The notes beneath the pieces were generated by a model. That model saw only the letters and a list, made by a program, of their open reading frames with translations, ran no database searches and had not been told where the DNA came from. This document shows positions 6,797-14,080 of a stretch of DNA of 21,432 nt, piece by piece. The stretch's first letter is position 1. The number at the start of each line of letters is the position of its first letter. The stretch comes from JAYZDB01 sp036338025 (GTDB lineage: Bacteria > Planctomycetota > UBA1135 > UBA2386): the NCBI GenBank assembly GCA_036338025.1, contig JAYZDB010000160.1, positions 1 to 21,432 of the forward strand, given 5' to 3'. The position numbers and the translations under genes were made by a program.

Positions 6797-8664
6797 CGGG
6801 GTATCGCGGGAGTCGCGTCGAGTTGTCGTAGGGCCGCCAGAACCCGTGGATTGAACGGATCACCCTGCCGCGCTCGCATCAGATCGCGGCGAGCTTCCGG
6901 ATACCGACCGAGGTCCCTGAGAATCTGGCTCCGGTCCAACAGCACGGACGCGTGGTCAAGCCCACGCGCGATGGACGAATCGAGAATCGTCAGTGCCGCC
7001 AGGGGCTCGCCTTGCAAACGTCGGGCACTCGCCGCCGTGCGGTAGACCAAGGCCTTCGGCGCAGCGATCTCAAGGCAGTACATCGCCGCACTCACCGCCG
7101 CATGAAAGTGGTCAGCGTCACCGGTGCGATCCCCGAGCGCCGCCAGAGCGCGCGAAAGCAGCAACCTGTAGAACGGATTCTGGGTCCAGTGCTCGACCAG
7201 GTAGCGCGCCTGCAGCACAGCCTTCGCCGGGTCGCCATCGGCACCCATCTGCAATTCGACTTCGGCGAGATTCAAACGGGCATCCCGACGGTTCGGATAC
7301 GTCTTGACGAGTTCCTCGAGATAAGGCCTCGCCTGCGCAAATCGCTGTTGCTCGATGAGACACACCGACATGCCCGCCATCGCGATCTTCGATTCCGGAT
7401 TGCGGGCAAGTTCCGCGGTCCAGAGTTGTTCGGGGCTACGGAAATCGAGTGACCGACTGGCTGAAATCCCGGCGAGCAACAGCAAAGCCAGGGTCGCTGG
7501 CATGCGCATCCGTCGAATCAGCGTGCCGGTTTCGAGCCGCGGCACAATCGCGATCACCACCATCACCAGGCCAGCCACCACACCGTAGAGCCGGTGTTCG
7601 AGGTAGGGGTGGTTCAGCGGCTTTAGCACCCAGGGCATGGCACAACCCCACGCCAGACACACGCCGAGAAAACGCACCGGATGCCGCATGGGCGCTCGCA
7701 AACCCCATACAGTGGCCGCGACCAATACCAGTAGACCTGACCACACCCAGGGCGATGCGAGGCCAACATGGTAGGGAATCACTGGATCCATGGTCATGCC
7801 GAAGGGCATCACCATCATGCGCAAGGTGTCCGGAAGGAGCAGGGCCATCATCGCCAGTTGCGTCGACATTCCGCGAGTAAAGCCACTCTCAACCCCCGAC
7901 CCATGCCACTGGTTCACCGCAAAGGAACCAGCCCCCAGGAAGTGGGCCCGGACCAAGACGTAGCCGGTGACCAGGGCCACCACCGGGAGAACACGCACAG
8001 TCATGGACCACCAGGCATATGACACCGACCGGTCGGAATCTCCCGAGCGATTCCGGTACAGAAATTCGATGATCACCAACAAGACCGGCAGGATCATCCC
8101 CGGCTCCTTCGAACCCATCGAGATCACCCCACAGGCAAGCGTACCCAGAAACGCCCATCGTAGACCGGACAAGACCGCAAGGTGACAGCGCACCGCCAAC
8201 AGCAGGCCAACCACCATCAACACATTGCTGCGTCCGGATACCGTGTTGACGGCCTCGGACACCATCGGATGCACCGCGAACAGGCACGCCCCGAAAATCG
8301 CTCGTCGTCGGTCGACACCGAGGCAGCGCGCAATCGACGCGATGGACACCGCTGCCAGCATGTGCAGTAGCAGGTTTGTCAGTTTGAAAGGCCATGCCGC
8401 CATCCCGCCAATGGCGCTATCGATCGCGAAGGAGGTCAACAGCACGGGTCGGTACAGGCGGCAATCGAGCGAACTGAACAGGTCGACGTCGACGAAAAAC
8501 GCCGGGATGTTGGACAGCGATCGAAGCGCGGCGTTGTCTCGGACCGAGTGCAGGTCGTCGAACACGAAGTCACCCCCCAAGGCAAGCCCGTATGCCACCA
8601 TCGCTGCGGCGGCGATCAGCAGGATCCCCCACCAGTCCACGCCAACTTGATGTCCGTGTCTCAT
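6793..8664 (-). CDS. TMTC-like polytopic GT-C glycosyltransferase with C-terminal TPRs (623 aa)
   Basis: The N-terminal ~400 residues form about ten hydrophobic helices. The C-terminal ~200 (from ~415) are soluble TPR-like repeats (ARPYLEELVKTYPNRRDARL; ILRDLGRYPEARRDL). GT-C hallmarks are an acidic pair in the first extracytoplasmic loop (FVFDDLH, Asp36-Asp37), YRPVLLTSF, the VHPMVSEAVNTVSGRSNVL signature at ~131-149, SKEPG and a later EHRLY. This is the pattern of TMTC/DUF1736 proteins, whose eukaryotic members are O-mannosyltransferases using dolichyl-phosphate-mannose; bacterial relatives are mostly uncharacterised. The ATG at 8664 overlaps the upstream GT4 stop (ATGA), showing translational coupling. 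With the GT2 two genes upstream it could complete a lipid-linked-sugar pathway. Substrate and acceptor are unknown; the pilin encoded further upstream is a candidate. Confidence 0.85.
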   Translation of the reverse strand: MRHGHQVGVDWWGILLIAAAAMVAYGLALGGDFVFDDLHSVRDNAALRSLSNIPAFFVDVDLFSSLDCRLYRPVLLTSFAIDSAIGGMAAWPFKLTNLLLHMLAAVSIASIARCLGVDRRRAIFGACLFAVHPMVSEAVNTVSGRSNVLMVVGLLLAVRCHLAVLSGLRWAFLGTLACGVISMGSKEPGMILPVLLVIIEFLYRNRSGDSDRSVSYAWWSMTVRVLPVVALVTGYVLVRAHFLGAGSFAVNQWHGSGVESGFTRGMSTQLAMMALLLPDTLRMMVMPFGMTMDPVIPYHVGLASPWVWSGLLVLVAATVWGLRAPMRHPVRFLGVCLAWGCAMPWVLKPLNHPYLEHRLYGVVAGLVMVVIAIVPRLETGTLIRRMRMPATLALLLLAGISASRSLDFRSPEQLWTAELARNPESKIAMAGMSVCLIEQQRFAQARPYLEELVKTYPNRRDARLNLAEVELQMGADGDPAKAVLQARYLVEHWTQNPFYRLLLSRALAALGDRTGDADHFHAAVSAAMYCLEIAAPKALVYRTAASARRLQGEPLAALTILDSSIARGLDHASVLLDRSQILRDLGRYPEARRDLMRARQGDPFNPRVLAALRQLDATPAIPR

Positions 8665-9869
8665 CCCACCGGCTCCATATGGGTCTTCGAGCCGGTGACG
8701 GCCCCAGCAGCCGTTGCCGGGGCGGCAAGATCCGCGACGCCGGCTAGATCAACGCAGATCCGCCGCAGACGCTGACCGACGCAGCGCAGGGCAAACTCCC
8801 GCTGGTAGGCCAGGCGGCCAGCCGCTGCCAGCTCGCAAAGCTCATGCGGAGCACCAGCCAACCGCTGCAGTTCGCGCCCCAATGCACCGCAGTCCCCGAC
8901 CGGAACCGTGACGCACTCGACACCATCATCGAGCAGACGTCTGATGGCTGGCGTACGGCCAGTGAGTACCGGCCGGCCAGCTGCCAAGGCCATCATCACT
9001 TTCAACGGCACTACCCGTCCGGCCTTCTCAGAGGTTCCAAAGACACCAGCGACCAGATGAGTTCGAGCGATGTAGTCACGCAACTCAGATGCGGGCAGAA
9101 ACTCGTCAGCGAGACGAACCTTGTGAGGCGGCATCGACTGCGCGTGTCGACGGTCAGCCTGCGTGCCTCCGACCAAGGTCAGACGCACGCCCTCACACAC
9201 CTCGAGCGCGGCCAGGAGGTAGCCTAGACCATGCAGCGGAACGCCGGTCCCGAAGAAGAGTACTTCAAGGATCTCGCCACGCTGCGGTGCTCGGTAGATC
9301 GGCGGAGTCACCGGTTCATTCGGATCCGATACCGGCACGACGTGGCACTTCTCACCAGGCAGGCCCGTGAGTAGCGCAATGTGCGCAGCATTCTGGACAG
9401 TGTCGAACAGGACGGCATCCGCTGCCCGTACCGCCCGCCGGTCCAATCGAACCATCAGGTGGGCCATCATGGAACCGGGACGGAACATCTGGCGATCCAC
9501 AACCGCCGTGTCGTATGCCGAGAGGAACATGTCCAACACGATCGGGCCATCCCAGACCTTCCTTATCCAGTGTACGGCCAGGTGACCGGGATACGGCACC
9601 AGCACCACGTCCGGAACCTCTTCACGGATCGCCGCGGCCAGCCTGCGCAAGGCCAGACGTTTGACCCGCCGCATAGCCCACCAGTATCCGGGCCACAACC
9701 ACGGTGACCTCAACAGGCGCCGCTTATCGGAACCGGAGTATGGCGAGTCGATGTGACACTCGGTGACCTGCGCACCACAGCTTCGCAACCCCTCCAGCAG
9801 GGCCGACCCGCGCGGATAGCCCTCGCCGCGGTCCCAAGCTCCGAACGCCAGGACCCTGAGCCCGCTCAC
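8661..9869 (-). CDS. GT4-family glycosyltransferase, GT-B fold (402 aa)
   Basis: An N-terminal Rossmann-like half begins LRVLAFGAWDRGEGYPRG, and the C-terminal half carries the GT4 nucleotide-sugar site. Motifs seen are FFGTGVPLHGLGYLLAAL (~205-222), TLVGGT, then EKAGRVVPLKVMMALAAGRPVLT (~281-303), the usual GT4 E/K...G.P...A.G.P region. The start is GTG at 9869, which overlaps the GT2 stop in TAGTG. A longer in-frame extension to 10019 would overlap the GT2 gene by 150 bases and is rejected. The protein is probably cytoplasmic or peripheral at the inner membrane. Sugar and acceptor cannot be read from sequence. Lying between a GT2 and a GT-C gene, it probably extends or modifies the same glycan. 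Confidence 0.85.
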   Translation of the reverse strand: MSGLRVLAFGAWDRGEGYPRGSALLEGLRSCGAQVTECHIDSPYSGSDKRRLLRSPWLWPGYWWAMRRVKRLALRRLAAAIREEVPDVVLVPYPGHLAVHWIRKVWDGPIVLDMFLSAYDTAVVDRQMFRPGSMMAHLMVRLDRRAVRAADAVLFDTVQNAAHIALLTGLPGEKCHVVPVSDPNEPVTPPIYRAPQRGEILEVLFFGTGVPLHGLGYLLAALEVCEGVRLTLVGGTQADRRHAQSMPPHKVRLADEFLPASELRDYIARTHLVAGVFGTSEKAGRVVPLKVMMALAAGRPVLTGRTPAIRRLLDDGVECVTVPVGDCGALGRELQRLAGAPHELCELAAAGRLAYQREFALRCVGQRLRRICVDLAGVADLAAPATAAGAVTGSKTHMEPVG

Positions 9870-11035
9870 TAACTCAGGTCCCCATCGGTTTTCTGGAACC
9901 TGAGCGCTGCGACCTGCTCCGAGACCAGGCCGAGCCCAAAGATGACCGACGCTTGCGTGAACAGCAAGACACCCATGTTGGTGAATCGTCCACCCGTGAA
10001 GTAGGTGTACGCGTACCAACAGAGTCCGAGCAGGAACAGGCCAGCCGCCAAGGGCATGAAGACTCGCAGCGGAGCAAAGAAGGTCGCGATTCGCATGATG
10101 ATCAACAGGAAGCGCGAACCGTCATGCAAAACACGGATGTGGCTCTTGCCCTGTCGCGGCCGTACGTCAATCCCGACGAAGCCGACGGCATAGCCCACCC
10201 GCATCATCGCGAGAGTAATCGTGGTCGGATAGCTGAATGTGTTGGGTAGCAGGTAGCAGAAGCCCTTCACGACATCGGCACGGATCATCCGATAGCCACT
10301 GGTCAGGTCGGGGATCTTGCGACTGGTCACGTAGCTTGCCAAACCGTTGTAGATCCGGTTGGCGAGGTTGCGATGGAGTGAGCCACCAGAACCACCACGT
10401 GACCCAACAACCATGTCGTATGACTCGGCCATTTCCAGCATCTCGGGGATCGCTGAGGGAGGATGTTGACCATCGCCATCGAGCAACAAGATCCAATCCT
10501 GGCGAGCCTCCCGGATGCCGCGCTTGACTGCTGCTCCATTGCCGAGGGACTCGGGGTGGCTGATAACTCGTGCGCCAGCAGAACGCGCAATCGCAGCAGT
10601 ATCGTCAGTCGAACCGTCATCGATCAGCAGGATCTCATGGTCCAGGCCCTCGCAGGACTTGAGAACCTCAGTCAACTCCGACATCAATGCTGGCAGACCA
10701 GCGGACTCGTTCTTGGCCGGAACAACAACGGTCAAGCTGGTCACCCTTCGGCGGCTCTGTTCGGCTGGTTCTGGCGAACTGTCCACGCCCGGTTGCGGCA
10801 AAGGACCTTCGGCCATCAGGCCTGCCAGCCCATCCGCCGGCGCTGTTGTCTCGTTCTGCTGCCCGTTCACGGTCGATATGCTCATGCCATGGGAGTTATC
10901 GGCACCATCTGCCGCAGAGTTGAACAATTGGCCACTCGCAGCCCACGAGCCAGCCAACCTGCCCCCTGCGTCGGCTCGGTGTAGATCCACACTTCTCACC
11001 CTCTGCCGGTACACAACTGGAGGGAGATAGTCCAC
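9869..11035 (-). CDS. GT2 glycosyltransferase, polyprenyl-phosphate-sugar (DPM1/GtrB-like) synthase (388 aa)
   Basis: The GT2 domain spans ~100-310: TVVVPAKNES, ILLIDDGSTDDT, a DxD-type LLDGDGQHP (Asp186-Asp188), VVGSRGGSGGS and SGYRMIRADVV. Two membrane helices follow at ~323-342 and ~353-372, as in polyprenyl-phosphate mannose/glucose synthases such as GtrB. These enzymes transfer a sugar from a nucleotide donor to a polyprenyl phosphate, supplying GT-C enzymes outside the membrane. Start choice: GTG at 11035 has a strong GGGGGAG eight bases upstream but adds ~95 residues of low-complexity leader. ATG at 10885 would remove 50 of these but lacks a ribosome site. The pilin stop lies 42 bases upstream. 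The sugar type is not determined. Confidence 0.88.
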   Translation of the reverse strand: MDYLPPVVYRQRVRSVDLHRADAGGRLAGSWAASGQLFNSAADGADNSHGMSISTVNGQQNETTAPADGLAGLMAEGPLPQPGVDSSPEPAEQSRRRVTSLTVVVPAKNESAGLPALMSELTEVLKSCEGLDHEILLIDDGSTDDTAAIARSAGARVISHPESLGNGAAVKRGIREARQDWILLLDGDGQHPPSAIPEMLEMAESYDMVVGSRGGSGGSLHRNLANRIYNGLASYVTSRKIPDLTSGYRMIRADVVKGFCYLLPNTFSYPTTITLAMMRVGYAVGFVGIDVRPRQGKSHIRVLHDGSRFLLIIMRIATFFAPLRVFMPLAAGLFLLGLCWYAYTYFTGGRFTNMGVLLFTQASVIFGLGLVSEQVAALRFQKTDGDLS

Positions 11036-11077
11036 AAGACCATCTCCCCCAGTTATTTACGTAGATTCGGATCGACT

Positions 11078-11788
11078 CTAGTTGACGACGATCCAGACCT
11101 GGTTGTCGATGCCCGACGTGTTGGCAGCAACGGTGCTGGCCATCTTGTTGGTGGCGCCCTTCAGGTAGGCTGCATCGTAGGCAGGCACCGAGTTATCGCC
11201 GCTGTAACGGTTCGCGATGTTCTTGGTGCTGAGGACGTCGCCCGACTGGTTCACGAAGAAGCAGCGCTTGCCGGAGTTGCCAAAGGAGCTCGGCCAGGCG
11301 TAGCAGCACCACAGGACTTCAGACTGGGTAGCGTCCGGGGCAGCGTTGACACCACCGGTGTCTGCTTCCGGCAGACCAGCCGAGGCCGCGTCCGGAAGGT
11401 ACATCTGGAAGATGTAGCCCGAGCGGGTAACAACACCACCATTGATGTTGGCCTGCGTCGCAACCAGCGCAAAAGCGCCAGAGAGAACTGGTGGAGACAA
11501 GCGGTCAACACTGGCGTTGCCCGTGTTGTCACGGACGCCAACGCCGCCGGCGAGTTCGCCGAAGTAGCCGTATTCACCAGCGCCATTGTTGTTGGCATCG
11601 ATAGCGCCCGAAGCCTGAGCCTGTGCCTGCGATGAAGAGATGTTCTTCAAGGTCGCGATGGCGGCGGACTCGTTGGCGTTGAGACGAGCACTCAACAGGT
11701 TTGGAATCGCGATGGACGCGATAATTGCAATGATCGCAACAACGATCATGAGTTCGATGAGCGTGAAGCCCTTTTCTCGAATGTTCAT
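11078..11788 (-). CDS. pilA: Type IV pilin-like major subunit with prepilin leader (236 aa)
   Basis: A class III prepilin signal is present: MNIREKG is cut after Gly7, leaving FTLIELMIVVAIIAIIASI with Glu at mature position 5. This supports processing by the prepilin peptidase encoded at 20016. The mature protein (~229 residues) is longer than many type IVa pilins (~150). The conserved helix NLLSARLNANESAAIATLKN is followed by an acidic/Asn loop (DANNNGAGEYG, 64-74) that may bind metal. A hydrophobic/Cys segment (Cys161, Cys162, Cys176) and FFVNQSGDV follow. AGGAG lies 12 bases before the ATG. The surrounding genes are pilT-pilB-pilC-TPR upstream and glycosyltransferases downstream, making this the likely major pilin, although a GspG-like pseudopilin cannot be excluded. 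Confidence 0.9.
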   Translation of the reverse strand: MNIREKGFTLIELMIVVAIIAIIASIAIPNLLSARLNANESAAIATLKNISSSQAQAQASGAIDANNNGAGEYGYFGELAGGVGVRDNTGNASVDRLSPPVLSGAFALVATQANINGGVVTRSGYIFQMYLPDAASAGLPEADTGGVNAAPDATQSEVLWCCYAWPSSFGNSGKRCFFVNQSGDVLSTKNIANRYSGDNSVPAYDAAYLKGATNKMASTVAANTSGIDNQVWIVVN

Positions 11789-11820
11789 CTTTTATCTAAT
11801 CTCCTAGACAGTCAAGTCAA

Positions 11821-11832
11821 GAGCAATTGCTC
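11821..11832. promoter_or_regulatory. Perfect 12-bp palindrome upstream of the pilin gene
   Basis: GAGCAATTGCTC is a perfect palindrome 33 bases before the pilin ATG, in the 70-base gap after the TPR gene. It could be an operator. A window of this size should hold about five such palindromes by chance, so support comes only from its position. Confidence 0.2.
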
Positions 11833-11858
11833 AGGACACCCCAAACAACCACGCGACT

Positions 11859-12740
11859 TCAACGACCTTGTGTGGCAGCCTCATTCGCGGGTAAGTACAA
11901 TTTTCTGAAACGTTCATTGCCGTGCACGGGCTTCCAGATTTCAGAGTCACGCTTCAGCATGTCTCGGACGAGATGCCCATTCACGGCGATGGAGCCTTCA
12001 AGCAGCTCCAATGCAATATCGAATTCCTGCGCGCGCACCTTGAGTCCAGCTAGATAGTAGTTTGCTATCGGATTACTACTCGCAGCCTTGGCGTAGGCCT
12101 GCTCCGCGGCACTCGGGTCACCAGTACGTTGGAGGTAGTGACCGGCTTCCATCAGTGCCATGGACTTCTTGGCAACCGCAGCCAGCTGCGTCGCAATCGC
12201 CATGGCAGAATCTCCGTCACCGAGGTCTTCAAGGGCCAGCATCCGCTCAACCACCGAAGCATCAGAATTTTTGGCAGAGAACTTCCCTTGCCATCGATCG
12301 AGTGCCTCGATCGCCAGTTTCGGCTCCTGGGAAGCCCGCCACATTCGTGCCTCGTTCAACAAATCGGCTTCCCTGGTCTCCCTGGTGGCTCGTTCGCCAT
12401 CTTGAGCCCGTCTGTACATGGCGGCAGCACGCCGGAAATCCCCATCGAGTCCAGCCAGCCAGGCCTCGTATTCGAACCCCAGAAACAACTCGGGGTCCTG
12501 CTTGCGAGCTCGTGCGAGGAAGGCTCGGCCGTCCTGCAATAGCTTGGCACGCACCGTGTCGGGCTGGCCATTCCGGTCGGTGACAGGAATCGACGCCGCC
12601 ATCTTGAGATGCACTTCCACGGATCCGAGCAAGGTCATCGAGTCCGCATCAGGGGCGTAGGCAAAGCCGCAGAACAAGAGTCCGGCGAGGACAGAGCTTC
12701 CGAGGCCATAACCAATCAATCTTTTCTTGGTGTCGTTCAT
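11859..12740 (-). CDS. Membrane-anchored TPR-like protein in the pilus locus (293 aa)
   Basis: A single membrane segment at ~8-29 (LIGYGLGSSVLAGLLFCGFA) follows the basic start MNDTKKR. The rest is a helical repeat protein with TPR-like helix pairs (FRRAAAMYRRAQDGERATRE; GDPSAAEQAYAKAASSNP; EFDIALELLEGSIAVNG). I do not recognise a named family. ATG 12740 is preferred because it gives a standard signal-anchor; a TTG at 12803 would add 21 unremarkable residues. Neither has a good Shine-Dalgarno. It sits 76 bases after pilC and 70 before the pilin, all on one strand, so a role in pilus assembly, pilin handling or pilotin-like scaffolding is likely but inferred. It is not a recognisable PilF/PilW. 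Confidence 0.75.
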   Translation of the reverse strand: MNDTKKRLIGYGLGSSVLAGLLFCGFAYAPDADSMTLLGSVEVHLKMAASIPVTDRNGQPDTVRAKLLQDGRAFLARARKQDPELFLGFEYEAWLAGLDGDFRRAAAMYRRAQDGERATRETREADLLNEARMWRASQEPKLAIEALDRWQGKFSAKNSDASVVERMLALEDLGDGDSAMAIATQLAAVAKKSMALMEAGHYLQRTGDPSAAEQAYAKAASSNPIANYYLAGLKVRAQEFDIALELLEGSIAVNGHLVRDMLKRDSEIWKPVHGNERFRKLYLPANEAATQGR

Positions 12741-12766
12741 TGATTCATCTGTATGAGATTTTCTCA

Positions 12767-12801
12767 GCAAGTGCAGTCCAGAGGCGCCAGGAAGCACTCG
12801 C
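12767..12801 (-). other. Hairpin between pilC and the TPR gene
   Basis: On the transcribed strand GCGAGTGC pairs with GCACTTGC (eight pairs, one G-U), with an inner TCC/GGA extension across a small internal loop. No U-run follows, so it is not a classical terminator. It could stabilise or partially attenuate the message between the assembly genes and the TPR/pilin genes. Confidence 0.3.
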
Positions 12802-12816
12802 AAAAGTTGGGGATGA

Positions 12817-14055
12817 CTATCCGCCCGACAGCTTCTCCTGCAGCTTGAAGATCGGCAGGAACACAGCCAATACGATTCCGCCCACGATGAAACCCATCAA
12901 CGCGATCATGATCGGTTCGATGAGCGAGGTCAGGCCTTTGACCTCTGTCTCCACCTGCTGATCGTAGAATTCGGCGATCTTCTCAAGCAGTTGGTCCAAG
13001 GCGCCGGACCGCTCACCGATCCCGATCATCTTGGTAACCATCGCTGGGAAGACCTTGGACTCCGAGAACGGCTCCATCAGCGAGTCGCCCTGCTTCACTT
13101 GCTCTCGGGCCTCATCAACGATGCCCGAGATGACCTTGTTTCCAGCGGTCTGCGAGACGATCTCCATCGCGCTCAGGATGGGAACCCCGCTCTTGACGAG
13201 CGTCGAGAACGTGCGCGCGAAACGCGCCAACGCGACCTTCTTGAACAACTGGCCAAAAACCGGCACGCGTAGCGTGAATCTGTCCCACCACAGCTTCCCG
13301 GTATCGGTCTTGATCCATCTCCGGAGCAGAAAGAAGCCAGCGAACGCCCCGCCAAAGATCAGGTACCAATTGTCGCGCATGAAAAACGCCACATCCATGG
13401 TAAAGAGCGTCAGCCCTGGGAGTTCGACCTCCAGTGACAGGAACACCTCTTTGAAACTCGGAACGATGCCGATCATCAAGAAACTGGCGATGCCAACTAC
13501 CAGGAACAGTGAGACAACCGGGTAGGTCATCGCCGACTTGATCTCGCTCCGCAGATGCGCAGCCGCCTCGAGATACTCGGCCAGGCGAGTGAGGATCACA
13601 TCGATCTGGCCAGAGACTTCCCCGGCCCTGATCATGCTGACATAGATATCGGAAAACACCCGCGGGTGATGCTCCAAGGCCTTGGACAAGTCCGCACCAG
13701 CCCGGATCTCCTCAACCACCGAGTCCAAACAGAATGCAAACCCGGGACTCTCGGCCTGATCCGCGAGAATTTCCAAGGCCTCGAGCATCGGGATTCCCGC
13801 ACCGAGCATGGTCGACAGTTGACGAGTAAAGACCTCGACTTCGCCTTTCCTACACGAGGATTTCTTGGCTTTCCTGGGGCCCTTGGACCTGGCGCTGATA
13901 CCGAAGATGCCATTGCCCGCCTGCTTGACGTCAACGGGTGTAAGTCGGCGCTTGCGCAGATCGGTGACAACGTCGTTCTGGGATTTCGCCTTCATGGATC
14001 CCTTGACGGTCTTGCCAGAGGAATCCATCGCCGAGTACTTGAATGTCGTAACCAT
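12817..14055 (-). CDS. pilC: PilC: T4P inner-membrane platform protein (412 aa)
   Basis: The protein has the standard ~400-residue length and two T2SF domains at about 75-197 and 275-400. The signatures are FTRQLSTMLGAGIPMLEALEI (first) and FARTFSTLVKSGVPILSAMEIV (second). Membrane segments lie at ~178-200, ~230-246 and ~380-402. An N-terminal cap (FKYSAMDSSGKTVKG) is typical of the family. PilC sits in the inner membrane and couples the PilB/PilT motors to pilin addition and removal. The ATG at 14055 is chosen because AAGGA lies seven bases upstream and the conserved N-terminus begins there; a longer frame to 14154 would run into pilB. The pilB stop is 25 bases upstream. Confidence 0.95.
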   Translation of the reverse strand: MVTTFKYSAMDSSGKTVKGSMKAKSQNDVVTDLRKRRLTPVDVKQAGNGIFGISARSKGPRKAKKSSCRKGEVEVFTRQLSTMLGAGIPMLEALEILADQAESPGFAFCLDSVVEEIRAGADLSKALEHHPRVFSDIYVSMIRAGEVSGQIDVILTRLAEYLEAAAHLRSEIKSAMTYPVVSLFLVVGIASFLMIGIVPSFKEVFLSLEVELPGLTLFTMDVAFFMRDNWYLIFGGAFAGFFLLRRWIKTDTGKLWWDRFTLRVPVFGQLFKKVALARFARTFSTLVKSGVPILSAMEIVSQTAGNKVISGIVDEAREQVKQGDSLMEPFSESKVFPAMVTKMIGIGERSGALDQLLEKIAEFYDQQVETEVKGLTSLIEPIMIALMGFIVGGIVLAVFLPIFKLQEKLSGG

Positions 14056-14080
14056 CAGTTGTCCTTCCCCAAACCCTTCC

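Noticed and set aside
11789..11858. TTGACT and TAGATA with 16-base spacing as a pilin promoter
   Set aside because: The -10 would lie almost on the ATG and the AGGAG ribosome site would fall in the spacer, so the two readings conflict.
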